Shown here piece by piece: positions 9,690-19,577 of a stretch of 64,000 nucleotides of DNA. The notes beneath the pieces were generated by a model that saw nothing but the letters and a program-made list of their open reading frames with translations, did no database searches and was not told where the DNA came from. Location of the stretch: assembly GCF_047730065.1 (NCBI RefSeq), contig NZ_CP159829.1, positions 2,232,001 to 2,296,000 of the forward strand, given 5' to 3'. The stretch comes from Njordibacter sp028825405. Its GTDB lineage: Bacteria; Pseudomonadota; Gammaproteobacteria; Pseudomonadales; Balneatricaceae. Positions within the stretch are counted from its first letter, which is position 1; each line of letters starts with the position of its first letter. Made by a program: the position numbers and the translations under genes.

Positions 9690-12600
9690 TTATTCCCCCG
9701 CTGCAATTAGGCTCGCATTGCCTCCTGCAGCAGTTGTATCAATACACAAATGGCGTTCCATGGTATATCGCTGTGGGTCTGCGGTTTCACTAATCAATGG
9801 CAGTAAAGGCCCTACTTTTTTAGCTAAGGCCAGCCTTAATTGCCTCTGATAACCAGCGTCACTGTTCGCAGTTACGGCATGATAGCCTGACAAAGCCACA
9901 ATGTCAGTAGCTGCTAGCTGCCCTTGAATAACCACCAAGGGTAAGTCACATTTAGGTAGATTAAGATCATTAGCAACCATGACCACACCATTGCCTTGAG
10001 CTAAGGCTGTTTGTGCTTGCAGTAAGGCAGAGTGTCTATTTGGCCCCAAACACAAAACCACACCCCGAGCCACGGTACTGAGTTGATTTAATTCTCCGGT
10101 CGGGCCCGGCAACAACACTGGATCGCGGCATAAGTCTTTTAATTGGCTTGCTTGTGATCCAAAAATTTGGGTTAACTCAGACACTCTATCACTGCATTTT
10201 TGCCACTCAAGAAGCCCTTTACTCGGCAGTGAATCGATGGCTTTTTGCACCTGATCTAAACTGACTAGATGACCTGAGGGAGGACATGCCTTAACTCTGA
10301 AAGGCTTGCGCAAACGCTGCACATATTGTGGACCGCCGGCTTTGGGGCCCGTGCCTGACAATCCTTCACCCCCAAACGGCTGACTTCCAACAACGGCGCC
10401 GATTTGGTTACGATTGACATAGGTATTGCCTGCATGCACGCCTTTTACAAGTTGCTCTACCCGTGCGTCAACTCGTGTATGCACACCAAAGGTTAGGCCA
10501 TAACCTTGAGCATTAATGCTTTTAACAACCTGATCTAAGTCTTTCGCCGCAAAGGTTGCCACATGCAAAACGGGGCCAAAAACTTCCTCTTTAAGATCCT
10601 CGATACCGTTAAGCTTGATCACAGCTGGGCCCACAAACAAACCGTTTGTCGGCGCTGAGAGGTGTTTGAGCAGGCGACCTGCGGCGCCATGTTGCACAAT
10701 ATATTGCTCGATATTAGTTTTCGCTGTGGCATCAATTACGGGTCCTACATCGGTATGTAAATGCCACGGGTTGCCCAAGGTGAGTTCATCCATAGCCCCA
10801 TAAAGCATATGCAAAACCTTGTCAGCGATATCCTCTTGCAGGTACAACATACGCAGAGCCGAACAACGTTGCCCAGCACTTTGAAAAGCCGAAGCCAACA
10901 CATCGCGCACAACTTGTTCTGGTAAGGCTGTAGAGTCCACTACCATGGCATTAAGACCACCTGTCTCAGCGATCATAACGGCGTCTGCCTCTAAATGAGT
11001 CGCCATGGCCGTGTTGATGTGCTGTGCTGTGGCCGTAGAGCCCGTAAAACACACCCCATTGACCCTTGCATCACTGGTAATAGGCACACCGACCTCGTGG
11101 GGGCCTCCAGGTAAAAACTGAACCGCACCAGCAGGAATACCGGCTGCATGCATTAGCTGTATCGCCTTATAGGCCACTAGATTAGTTTGGCCCGCAGGTT
11201 TTGCTAAAATAGCATTACCACCTGCCAGTGCGGCAAAAATTTGACCACTAAAAATAGCTAGAGGGAAGTTCCAAGGTGAGATACATGTGATCACACCGCG
11301 ACCTTGAACCTGAGGCCCTGATGCCATTTCTTGGGCATAAAATCTCGCAAAATCAACCGCTTCACGCAATTCACCCACCGCATCCAGCCAGGTCTTGCCT
11401 GCTTCCTTAGCTAAAATAGCAAATAACTCTGTGGCATTATCCTCGTACAAGTCTGCAGCTTTCTCAAAACACGCCACCCGCTCTGCTAGGGGCATGGCGA
11501 GCCATTCTGCTTGCCCTAGGGGCGCAGCTTGTAACGCTGCTTCTACCTGCTGTTTTGAGCTCATGTGGACTTGACCCACCCGCTCGCCGTCTACCGCTGG
11601 ATTAATGACCCAGTGAGGAGCTTCTAATGTGCCTTCAAAATGAGCCACAAGCGGCTGCGCATGCCAATAGCTTTGGTTTAGATGCTCGCGTGCTGATTGC
11701 ATTAGGGCAATGGTAGGGGCATCGGTTATATCCCAGCCCTTGGCGTTCTTTCTATGACTCGCAAGATTTTGTGCAAATAGATCTTGCGGCTGCACAATGG
11801 CATGACTGCGGCAACTTAGCCCTTGTTCTAAACGCTCTAAAACAACATTGATTGGGTCTTGAGCAATCGTTTCTGGGGCAATCTCTGGATTGACTAGTTG
11901 GTGTACAAAGGAAGAATTAGCACCATTTTCTAATAAGCGCCTAACTAAGTAGGCTAATAAATCTTGGTGCGCACCCACAGGAGCATAAACTCGGCAACGG
12001 ATACCACCTTGAGCCATCACACTAGCATGCAGAGATTCTCCCATGCCATGCAAACGCTGAAATTCATAGGCATGTTTGTCGCCTGCAAGTTGCAAAATAG
12101 CCGCAACAGAGTGGGCATTGTGGGTCGCAAATTGTGCATAGATAAGATCATTCATAGCGAGCATTTTTTTTGCACAGGCTAAATAAGACACATCCGTATT
12201 AGCTTTGCGGGTAAACACAGGAAAATCTGTCAACCCAATGACTTGAGCACGTTTGATTTCTGCATCCCAATAAGCACCTTTGACTAAGCGCACCATAATC
12301 TTTCGATCTAAGCTCCTAGCCAACTCATAGAGCCAATCCAGCACCCAAGGTGCGCGTTTACTGAAGGCTTGCACTACCACGCCAAAACCATGCCAACCTG
12401 ACAGTTCTGGTGCAGCTAATACGGCCGCAATAACATCCAGTGAAATATCTAAACGATCAGCCTCTTCAGCATCAATATTGAAGCCCATATTGGCTGCCTT
12501 AGCTTGCAACGCTAAAGCCAATACCTTGGGTACTAGCTCTGTTAATACCCGCTCACGCTGACTCCATTCATAACGTGGATGTAGGGCAGATAATTTCACT

Positions 12601-13346
12601 GAAATACCTGGATTATTGCGAATGTCATCATTATTACAATGGGGAATGAGGTCTACAATAGCCGCACTATAGGACTCAAAATAGCGGCCTGCATCTTCAG
12701 CAGTGCGCGCCGCTTCACCCAACATATCGTAAGAATGAGTGTAGCCTTGAACTGTCAGCTTTTTTGCCCGCCGGGTGGCTTCTTTCATGGTGCGGCCTAA
12801 TACAAACTGAGACCCCAGTTCTTTCATGGCTTGGGCTACAGCCTTGCGCACCACAGGCTCACCGACCCGCTTCACAAGGCCACGCATGGCGGAGCCCACT
12901 TTTTCGGCATCCACAGGTGCAAGCAATTTACCTGTGACAAGCAATGCCCAAGTAGACGAATTGATAAGGGATGAGTTTGAATGTCCAAGGTGGCTGGACC
13001 AGTCCCCTGCCTGCACCTTATCTTCGATTAAGGCATCAATTGTTGCTTTGTCGGGCACTCGCAATAAAGCTTCAGCCATGCACATCAGCGCCACACCTTC
13101 TTTGGTGCTTAAGCCATACTCACCAAGAAATTTTTCCATCATAGTGGGACTAGAGTGGTTGCGTACATGACGCACCAAACTCGCAGCTTGTACTGACATT
13201 TGAGTACGCTTATCTAGGCTTAGGTCTAAGCTTTTCAATAAGGCGTCCATACACACCTGTTCATCGGCTATATAGGCCTTGCGCAACTCTATGCGAAGGA
13301 TTTTTAATTGATCCTTGCGGGTCAATGAAAAGAGGGATTCAGTCAT
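9690..13346 (-). CDS. putA: Bifunctional proline dehydrogenase / P5C dehydrogenase
   Basis: PutA oxidises proline to glutamate in two steps, using FAD then NAD+. The 1218-residue protein has an alpha-helical N-terminus, then the proline dehydrogenase barrel (VRLVKGAYWDAEIKRAQ, about residue 370). The aldehyde dehydrogenase domain follows, with ISPWNFPLAIFSGQ, ETGGLNAMVVDS and the catalytic Cys in SAGQRCSALRML. The C-terminal quarter is a degenerate ALDH-like extension. The N-terminus starts with LTRKDQLKILRIELRKAY and lacks the ribbon-helix-helix DNA-binding domain of trifunctional enteric PutA. Regulation probably falls to the divergent Lrp-type gene. Confidence 0.96.
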   Translation of the reverse strand: MTESLFSLTRKDQLKILRIELRKAYIADEQVCMDALLKSLDLSLDKRTQMSVQAASLVRHVRNHSSPTMMEKFLGEYGLSTKEGVALMCMAEALLRVPDKATIDALIEDKVQAGDWSSHLGHSNSSLINSSTWALLVTGKLLAPVDAEKVGSAMRGLVKRVGEPVVRKAVAQAMKELGSQFVLGRTMKEATRRAKKLTVQGYTHSYDMLGEAARTAEDAGRYFESYSAAIVDLIPHCNNDDIRNNPGISVKLSALHPRYEWSQRERVLTELVPKVLALALQAKAANMGFNIDAEEADRLDISLDVIAAVLAAPELSGWHGFGVVVQAFSKRAPWVLDWLYELARSLDRKIMVRLVKGAYWDAEIKRAQVIGLTDFPVFTRKANTDVSYLACAKKMLAMNDLIYAQFATHNAHSVAAILQLAGDKHAYEFQRLHGMGESLHASVMAQGGIRCRVYAPVGAHQDLLAYLVRRLLENGANSSFVHQLVNPEIAPETIAQDPINVVLERLEQGLSCRSHAIVQPQDLFAQNLASHRKNAKGWDITDAPTIALMQSAREHLNQSYWHAQPLVAHFEGTLEAPHWVINPAVDGERVGQVHMSSKQQVEAALQAAPLGQAEWLAMPLAERVACFEKAADLYEDNATELFAILAKEAGKTWLDAVGELREAVDFARFYAQEMASGPQVQGRGVITCISPWNFPLAIFSGQIFAALAGGNAILAKPAGQTNLVAYKAIQLMHAAGIPAGAVQFLPGGPHEVGVPITSDARVNGVCFTGSTATAQHINTAMATHLEADAVMIAETGGLNAMVVDSTALPEQVVRDVLASAFQSAGQRCSALRMLYLQEDIADKVLHMLYGAMDELTLGNPWHLHTDVGPVIDATAKTNIEQYIVQHGAAGRLLKHLSAPTNGLFVGPAVIKLNGIEDLKEEVFGPVLHVATFAAKDLDQVVKSINAQGYGLTFGVHTRVDARVEQLVKGVHAGNTYVNRNQIGAVVGSQPFGGEGLSGTGPKAGGPQYVQRLRKPFRVKACPPSGHLVSLDQVQKAIDSLPSKGLLEWQKCSDRVSELTQIFGSQASQLKDLCRDPVLLPGPTGELNQLSTVARGVVLCLGPNRHSALLQAQTALAQGNGVVMVANDLNLPKCDLPLVVIQGQLAATDIVALSGYHAVTANSDAGYQRQLRLALAKKVGPLLPLISETADPQRYTMERHLCIDTTAAGGNASLIAAGE

Positions 13347-13571
13347 GGCGTAGTTAAGACATAGTTGAGTTCAATGGTCCATTTTAGGCCTATATTAAAA
13401 GACATATTCCCTATAATTAATATATTTACAATAATAAAAAACTATAAATGCATACAAATAAAGCTAATATAGATACTATATCGATTGATATGTAGTGAAA
13501 CCTATAATAAAACGATTGCTGTTGTAACTCATCTTAGTCAATCAAGCGATCTCACCCTAAAAGGCAACCCC
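13347..13571. promoter_or_regulatory. Divergent putA / Lrp-regulator intergenic region
   Basis: This AT-rich stretch separates the divergent putA and Lrp-type regulator genes. Part of it (about 13395-13480) is nearly all A/T with several TATA-like hexamers on both strands. A TATAAT at 13503-13508 could serve the regulator. Lrp-family PutR proteins bind such AT-rich divergent regions to activate putA. No single operator can be picked out with confidence. Confidence 0.45.
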
Positions 13572-14018
13572 ATGTACACCTTAGACCGCCACGACCGAGC
13601 GATCATCGCTGCCCTGCAAAAAGATGGCCGTATGACGAATACAGCCTTAGCCCAAACCGTCGGATTGTCTAACACACCCTGTCAAATTCGCCTTAAGCGC
13701 TTGCAAGAACAGGGCTATATCACGGGTTTTGTCGCCTTAGTCAATAAGACCAAACTCGGCTTGGATCACGTCGCATTTGTGCAAGTCACTTTAGCATCCA
13801 CCAGCAGTAAAGCACTGGCAGCTTTTAACGCTGCCGTCGGCACTATTGCAGACATAGAGCAGTGCCACATGATCGCCGCTAGCTTTGATTATTTACTAAA
13901 GGTTAGGACTAAGGATATGGCCAACTATCGGGCCGTTTTGGGTGAAAAAATATCCACTCTCCCCCATGTGGTGCAAACCAGTACCTTTGTGGTCATGGAA
14001 AGTGTCAAAGATTTTTAG
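13572..14018 (+). CDS. Lrp/AsnC-family transcriptional regulator (PutR-like)
   Basis: This 148-residue protein has an N-terminal winged helix-turn-helix (DRHDRAIIAALQKDGRMTN, ALAQTVGLSNTPCQIRLKRL) and a C-terminal RAM domain that senses amino acids and assembles dimers. The frame is open from 13485, but the ATG at 13572 fits the family start. Divergent placement next to putA suggests it is the proline-responsive activator, as in Pseudomonas and Vibrio relatives. Its last 14 bases overlap the convergent hydroxypyruvate isomerase gene. Confidence 0.92.
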   Translation: MYTLDRHDRAIIAALQKDGRMTNTALAQTVGLSNTPCQIRLKRLQEQGYITGFVALVNKTKLGLDHVAFVQVTLASTSSKALAAFNAAVGTIADIEQCHMIAASFDYLLKVRTKDMANYRAVLGEKISTLPHVVQTSTFVVMESVKDF

Positions 14019-14793
14019 TCAGATAATTGGACATCCAACCAAGCCCCCCAAGGGTATCGGATTTAGGTCGATACTCACAGCCAACATAACCTGTATAGGA
14101 AGAACCATTTAAAGTGTCAAACACGAGATCATAGTTGAGTAGACCCGTGTTAGGCTCATGGCGATCAGGCACCCCCGCTATCTGCACGTGGAATATATAC
14201 GGCAGCAGTAATTTAAACTGCTGCAGCGCATTACCTTCATGTTTTTGACAATGGAAAAAATCAAACTGGAGACCAAGATTACTGACATTAATCAGTTTCA
14301 GCAAACGCAGGGCTTGCGCTTGATTTGATATCAAATAGTGGGGCATATCGATGGGGTTAATGGCTTCTATGGTCAAGCGAACTCCCACCTCTGAGGCTTG
14401 TGATGCAGCCCAGCGCAGGTTGTCTATATAAACTTGCTCAGCGGCTGCAAGACTGATCCCTTGTGGAATTAAGCCTGCCATGACATGAACTAAGGGCTGC
14501 CCCATGGCTGTGGCATAGACCAAAGCTTGGTTAACAGATTTTCGAAACTCCTTTATTCGGCTAACATCACAAGCCATGCCCCGATCGCCAAGTTGCCAAT
14601 TACCAGCGGCGGTATTGATCAACACTTGAGGCATACCACTGTTGCGCATCGCAATGACGAGTTGGTCTACGCTAACCTCATAAGGGAATAGACATTCCAC
14701 TGCCACAAAGCCATTATCAGCTGCAGCTTGATAGCGTTGCAAAAATGGCAATTCATTAAATAACATAGAAATGTTGGCACAAAGCTTGAGCAT
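14005..14793 (-). CDS. hyi: Hydroxypyruvate isomerase family protein
   Basis: This 262-residue TIM-barrel protein of the AP-endonuclease-2/xylose-isomerase-like superfamily fits hydroxypyruvate isomerase (hydroxypyruvate to tartronate semialdehyde). It starts with the typical KLCANISMLFNELPFLQRY. Metal-ligand segments are TIEAIN, LQFDFFHCQ and GCEYRP. The divergent neighbour is a tartronate-semialdehyde-reductase-like gene. Together they could turn hydroxypyruvate or tartronate semialdehyde into glycerate. Other sugar isomerase activities of the superfamily cannot be excluded. Confidence 0.85.
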   Translation of the reverse strand: MLKLCANISMLFNELPFLQRYQAAADNGFVAVECLFPYEVSVDQLVIAMRNSGMPQVLINTAAGNWQLGDRGMACDVSRIKEFRKSVNQALVYATAMGQPLVHVMAGLIPQGISLAAAEQVYIDNLRWAASQASEVGVRLTIEAINPIDMPHYLISNQAQALRLLKLINVSNLGLQFDFFHCQKHEGNALQQFKLLLPYIFHVQIAGVPDRHEPNTGLLNYDLVFDTLNGSSYTGYVGCEYRPKSDTLGGLGWMSNYLTKNL

Positions 14794-14848
14794 AGGGATA
14801 ATAGCTGTATTAGGTCTAACTTCAGTTCACATATTCGGGCAGCTTATC

Positions 14849-15751
14849 ATGAACACCATCCCATCTGTAGGTTTCATCGGCCTTGGTTTAATGGGTCACG
14901 CCATGGCTAAACAGTTAATAAAAGCAGGTTATTCACTGTGTATTCATAGCCGCACAGCGAGCAAAGCAGTGCCATTGGTCGCCCTTGGCGCAACCTACGC
15001 TCAAACCCCAGTACAGTTAGCAAAAATAGTAAAAAACAATATTATTATTGTGTGTGTGACCGATTCCACAGCCCTAGAAGACGTCATGCTCGGTGCGCAG
15101 GGTTTACTCAGTCATATTGACCCCGGATGCTTGGTTATTGACATGGGCACTAGCCGCTTTGATCTCACCCAAACCCTTGCCAAGCAGGCCCAAGTAAAAG
15201 GGGCACACTTTTTAGACGCGCCTGTATCGGGTGGCCAAATAGGTGCGCAGCAAGGTACCCTATCGATTATGGCAGGTGGCCACCCAGCTCAACTTGAACG
15301 AGCCCAACCTTTGTTTAATACCATGGCCAAACAAACCACACATGTAGGAGGTAACGGTTGTGGTCAATTAGCCAAAACAGCCAATCAAATGATTGTTGGA
15401 GCCACCCTCAATATCGTGGCGGAAGCATTATTCTTAGCCAAAAAAAATGGTGCTGATCCAGCCAAAGTCAGAGCTGCTTTAGGGGGTGGGTTTGCCGATA
15501 GCAAAATTTTACAGCTGCATGGCCAGCGGATGGTCGACAAGGCATTCACCCCTGGCGCTCGAGCCACTACTCAGCTGAAAGATCTGCAGCAAGCAGCCGA
15601 CTTGGCACAAAGCTGCGAACTTAATTTGCCCCTTAACCAAGCCTGTCTAAGCCAATGGCAAGGGATGGTTGACGCTGATCTTGGCGGACTAGACCAAGCT
15701 GGAATTTTGGCTTGGGTGGAGTTAAATAATGAACAAAGCTGTCCAAAATAG
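14849..15751 (+). CDS. 2-hydroxy-3-oxopropionate (tartronate semialdehyde) reductase-like
   Basis: This NAD(P)-dependent beta-hydroxyacid dehydrogenase has 300 residues from the ATG at 14849, which puts the Rossmann motif VGFIGLGLMGHAMAKQLIKA at the N-terminus. The substrate loop DAPVSGGQIGAQQGTLSIM and the catalytic lysine segment GCGQLAKTANQM are intact. GarR/GlxR and 3-hydroxyisobutyrate dehydrogenase share this fold. The adjacent hydroxypyruvate isomerase favours the former. Confidence 0.86.
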   Translation: MNTIPSVGFIGLGLMGHAMAKQLIKAGYSLCIHSRTASKAVPLVALGATYAQTPVQLAKIVKNNIIIVCVTDSTALEDVMLGAQGLLSHIDPGCLVIDMGTSRFDLTQTLAKQAQVKGAHFLDAPVSGGQIGAQQGTLSIMAGGHPAQLERAQPLFNTMAKQTTHVGGNGCGQLAKTANQMIVGATLNIVAEALFLAKKNGADPAKVRAALGGGFADSKILQLHGQRMVDKAFTPGARATTQLKDLQQAADLAQSCELNLPLNQACLSQWQGMVDADLGGLDQAGILAWVELNNEQSCPK

Positions 15752-15941
15752 CTGACTCTTAAGTGAAATGTCAAAATACTTTACTTAATCTGACCATTAA
15801 AAATTTAAATCATAATTTTTGAAATTTTAACGTGTTAAATTTATAGTAAAGCTTTAACATTAGTTCAAAGCATTGATAAGTCGACCTATTTCACTCGCTT
15901 AAACATGGCGCACCCGGCTATATGACAATGAGCAAAAATGC

Positions 15942-17036
15942 ATGCCTGTAATTACCTTTAAAAATCTTAGAAAAGCATATGGCTCTGCAGAAATCATCCA
16001 TGGCATTGATCTTATTATGGAAGACCATGAGTTCACTGTTTTTGTAGGACCGTCTGGTTGTGGTAAATCCACCATATTAAGAATGGTGGCAGGCTTAGAA
16101 ACGGTGACTTCGGGCCAAATTTTAATGAATGGTAAAGATATCTCTCAGCTTGAACCTATCGAACGTGATGTGGCTATGGTGTTTCAAGACTATGCTCTTT
16201 ATCCCCACATGAATGTTGCAAAAAACATGTCTTTTGCCTTGCGATTAGCCAAATACCCAAAGGCTGAAATTAGTCAACGGATTAATAATGTAGCTGCCAT
16301 GTTAGGGCTAGAAACACTATTACACAGAAAGCCAGGTCAGTTATCAGGTGGACAGAGGCAGCGCGTTGCCATGGGCCGTGCATTGGTGAGAGACGCATCT
16401 AGTCTGTTAATGGATGAGCCTTTATCAAATCTAGATGCCAAATTACGCGTACAGATGAGAGCCGAATTAGCCATAATACGCGATAAGATTGAGAAAAATA
16501 TTATCTATGTCACTCATGATCAGGTTGAGGCCATGACTTTAGGTGATCGGATTGTGGTGATGCAAGAGGGGAGCATTCAGCAACATGGCACGCCCCAAGA
16601 ACTCTTTGAAACTCCCGCCAATAAATTTGTTGCTGGGTTTATGGGTATGCCACCGATGAATTTCATGGACGCCACACTGGTTGAAGAAAATGGTAAGTTG
16701 TTAGCGCATAGTGCTTTTTTTAGCTTACCAGTCAAGGATCTCCAAAATAAACACCAGCTACCATCTTCTGGTGAGGTCACCATAGGCATTCGTCCGTCGG
16801 CACTGTTGCCAGTAGCCACAGCGGATGAAACCAGTGAACACATATTAACACTGCTAATAAAAGTGTGTGAATACACAGGATCACAGTCTCTACTGATTGC
16901 TGAAGTCAATAGTGTCAGAGTGTTGGTTGAGGTTAATTCTCAGCATTCTTTTAAAGTGGGAGACAACATCAAATTCTCGGTCAAACCACCCGATGTTTAT
17001 GTGTTTGATCGAAATACTGAGCTTGCGATTTACTGA
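15942..17036 (+). CDS. Carbohydrate ABC transporter ATP-binding protein (UgpC/MalK type)
   Basis: This 364-residue ATPase energises the importer encoded downstream. Walker A is GPSGCGKST (about residues 36-44), the signature is QLSGGQRQRVAMGRAL, Walker B is LLMDEPLSNLDAKL and the H-loop is VTHDQ. The last 130 residues form the TOBE/MalK-type regulatory domain. The spacing (64 bases) and order ATPase, binding protein, two permeases show one transport operon. Confidence 0.94.
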   Translation: MPVITFKNLRKAYGSAEIIHGIDLIMEDHEFTVFVGPSGCGKSTILRMVAGLETVTSGQILMNGKDISQLEPIERDVAMVFQDYALYPHMNVAKNMSFALRLAKYPKAEISQRINNVAAMLGLETLLHRKPGQLSGGQRQRVAMGRALVRDASSLLMDEPLSNLDAKLRVQMRAELAIIRDKIEKNIIYVTHDQVEAMTLGDRIVVMQEGSIQQHGTPQELFETPANKFVAGFMGMPPMNFMDATLVEENGKLLAHSAFFSLPVKDLQNKHQLPSSGEVTIGIRPSALLPVATADETSEHILTLLIKVCEYTGSQSLLIAEVNSVRVLVEVNSQHSFKVGDNIKFSVKPPDVYVFDRNTELAIY

Positions 17037-17100
17037 TATAAAACAGGACATGTAGGCTATTACTTATCGACGTTAGAAATGTGTTTCAAAGGAGAAACCA

Positions 17101-18447
17101 ATGTCTATGATACTAAAAATTGCTAAATCTACTCTGGTAGTGGTGGGTGCACTTGGTCTTGCGACTGGTGCTTTTAATGCCGCACACGCGGGCCCTTATG
17201 ACGCCTATAAAGGCACACGCCTGGTAGTTAATTTTCCAGCCCATCCCCATTACAATGCAGTGATGAAAGTGTTGCCTGAATTTACTAAAGAGACAGGTAT
17301 TGAGGTTGAAGTGGACCAGCTTCAGTATATGAAAATGCGAGAAAAGCAGACGCTGGAGTTGACCAAGCGAAAAGGTGATTATGATCTATTAGCCTATGTT
17401 GTTTTTTCTAAAGCTGATTATGTTTATGCCGATCAACTGGAAAATTTAGCCCGCTATTTCATGAACCCACGGCTATCTAACCCTGCTTATGATGCGCCAG
17501 ACTTAATTGAGGGGTATGTGGCCAATATAGGTATTGCTGGTGGTCATAAAGGTTATTTGCCAGGCCCTACTGGTTCTATGTTTGGCTTACCCTTTGGTTC
17601 TGAAACGTCAATTTTAGGCTATCGTAAGGACATCTTTGAAAAACACAATTTAAGCGTGCCTAAGACTTACGATGAACTGTTAGAACTTGCTTGTAAGATT
17701 CCACAGCTTGAACCTGGGATGGGTGGATTAGCCTCTAGGGCTGCTTCAGGACATCACGCTAGCCATGCATTTTTATTGCATCTATCTCCCTTAGGAGGCC
17801 GTATTTTTGATGATGCTTGGAACCCCATTGTTAATAATGCAGCCGGTGTCCAAGCTGCTGAAGCCTTAAAAACAATTGTTGATTGTGGTGCCGAAGGTTC
17901 AAGAGCCTTTGATTTTGCCGAAGCTGGGGCCTCCTTTTTGCAAGGGCGTTCAGCAATGTTTCTCGATTCAACCGTATTTGCTGGACAGGTCAATGACCCA
18001 AGCAAGTCAAAGGTTGTGGGTAAGATAGGTTGGGCACCCCACCCTATGGGTGTGCGCAAGGGTTCACAAACGGGCGGTTTTGGAATTGCGATCCCAAAAA
18101 ATGCTCAGAACAAAGAAGCGGCATTTTTATTAATGCAATGGTTAACCTCTAAAAAGGCAGATAAGCTAATTGCTCTGCAAGGTGGCAACCCTTCGCGCTA
18201 TTCAACTCATAGTGATGCCGAAGTGAATGCTAAATTCCCACACATGAAAACCTTTGGTGAGGCACTTAAAGATGCTGACCCCGATTGGCGCCCAATTATC
18301 CCTGTTTGGGGAAAAATAAATGCTGATTTAGGGACCACCCTTTCAAAAATACTCACAGAAGATGCTGATATTCAAAGTTCACTTGATGGCGTTGCTGAGC
18401 GTGCCAAGCAAATCATGCAGGATGCAGGGTATTACACTTGGAATTAA
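17101..18447 (+). CDS. ABC transporter extracellular solute-binding protein (family 1)
   Basis: This 448-residue periplasmic protein captures the transported sugar or polyol. It has a clean signal peptide with cleavage likely after AAHA (about residue 30). The body has the family-1 pattern: FGLPFGSETSILGYRKDIF in the hinge region, GRSAMFLDST and GGFGIAIPKNAQNKEAA. A strong AAAGGAG precedes the ATG. Substrate is unknown; the neighbouring hydroxypyruvate-pathway enzymes suggest a sugar or sugar acid catabolised through C3 oxo-acids. Confidence 0.92.
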   Translation: MSMILKIAKSTLVVVGALGLATGAFNAAHAGPYDAYKGTRLVVNFPAHPHYNAVMKVLPEFTKETGIEVEVDQLQYMKMREKQTLELTKRKGDYDLLAYVVFSKADYVYADQLENLARYFMNPRLSNPAYDAPDLIEGYVANIGIAGGHKGYLPGPTGSMFGLPFGSETSILGYRKDIFEKHNLSVPKTYDELLELACKIPQLEPGMGGLASRAASGHHASHAFLLHLSPLGGRIFDDAWNPIVNNAAGVQAAEALKTIVDCGAEGSRAFDFAEAGASFLQGRSAMFLDSTVFAGQVNDPSKSKVVGKIGWAPHPMGVRKGSQTGGFGIAIPKNAQNKEAAFLLMQWLTSKKADKLIALQGGNPSRYSTHSDAEVNAKFPHMKTFGEALKDADPDWRPIIPVWGKINADLGTTLSKILTEDADIQSSLDGVAERAKQIMQDAGYYTWN

Positions 18448-18493
18448 ATTGAGTGTTATAACTGTAAGTACCCAAATAGAGTGATAAGTTGTG

Positions 18494-18524
18494 CAGGTAT
18501 AGGCTGCTATTGCGCCTATGCCTG
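18494..18524 (+). terminator. Intercistronic hairpin after the binding-protein gene
   Basis: An 11-bp inverted repeat (one G-T wobble, 9-base loop) lies 47 bases after the solute-binding-protein stop. It has no U tract, so it is better seen as an mRNA-stabilising or partly terminating hairpin. Such hairpins often keep binding-protein mRNA above permease mRNA. The 18525-18656 stretch to the permease is AT-rich and otherwise featureless. Confidence 0.55.
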
Positions 18525-18656
18525 ACACAAGAGTGATCGTGCAGATCAGCACTTAACTTAACTTTTTTATCTTCTGTTTGTCTTCATATATATTTATTTA
18601 TATTTGTTTATATAGGTTTAAAATTAAACAGGGTTTGCATTTTTAGGTATCTATTA

Positions 18657-19577
18657 ATGAAGTCTTCAAGTTTAAATAAATTGACGCCCTATTTTTTTAT
18701 AGCCCCTGCTGGTCTGGTTTTAGCCCTTGGTTTGTTGTATCCCATTAGTTATATGATGTATGCCAGCTTTCTCGACTGGAACCCTAGTCAGTTAATTGGC
18801 GAGGCAGACTGGGTTGGACTGAAAAACTATTCAACCCTGTGGCAAGATTATGCGTTTAGAGAGTCGTTATGGGTGACTCTCAAATTTGCTTTTAGTGTCG
18901 TCTTTATTGAAATGATCTTGGGTTTAAGCCTCGCACTATTATTGGATAGAAATATGCGCGGCATGTCTGCGCTGCGAACCATTTTTATCTTACCCATGAT
19001 GATTGCTCCTATTGTGGTTGGCCTCATGTGGCGATACATGTATCACCCTAGTATTGGTGTATTTAATCGGACCTTAAACAGTCTTGGGTTTGAGTCCATC
19101 CCCTGGCTATCTGATTCAACTTGGGCTTTAATATCCATCATTATTGCCGACATTTGGCAATGGACACCTTTTATCTTTATCCTCTGCCTTGCTGCGTTAC
19201 AGTCCCTCCCAAGATCAACCCTTGAAGCGGCACGCATGGATGGTGCAAATGCCTGGCAACAAGCCTTTTACATCAAGATTCCATTGATGATGCCTGTTTT
19301 AATTGTGACGCTATTATTGCGTTTAATTGACGCCTTTAAAGTATTGGAAGTTATTTTAGTCATGACCAATGGAGGCCCTGGATTATCCACTGAAATTATC
19401 GCTTTACGAATTTCTCGCACGGCCTCAGAGTTTCGAGAATTGGGAGTGGCGGCTGCCATGTCTAACTATTTGCTCATCTTACTCCTGTTGTTAACCCTTT
19501 CTATGTTTCTCTACAACCGCTTTATAGAGCAACACAGAGCCAAATCATTCAATGCAATAGGAAAAACTAGCCCATGA
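18657..19577 (+). CDS. ABC transporter permease (MalF/UgpA type)
   Basis: This 306-residue inner-membrane permease has about six transmembrane segments. Its cytoplasmic EAA loop is TLEAARMDGANAWQQAFYIK, which docks the ATPase. The first segment starts at PYFFIAPAGLVLALGLLYP. It overlaps the next permease by 4 bases. Confidence 0.93.
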   Translation: MKSSSLNKLTPYFFIAPAGLVLALGLLYPISYMMYASFLDWNPSQLIGEADWVGLKNYSTLWQDYAFRESLWVTLKFAFSVVFIEMILGLSLALLLDRNMRGMSALRTIFILPMMIAPIVVGLMWRYMYHPSIGVFNRTLNSLGFESIPWLSDSTWALISIIIADIWQWTPFIFILCLAALQSLPRSTLEAARMDGANAWQQAFYIKIPLMMPVLIVTLLLRLIDAFKVLEVILVMTNGGPGLSTEIIALRISRTASEFRELGVAAAMSNYLLILLLLLTLSMFLYNRFIEQHRAKSFNAIGKTSP

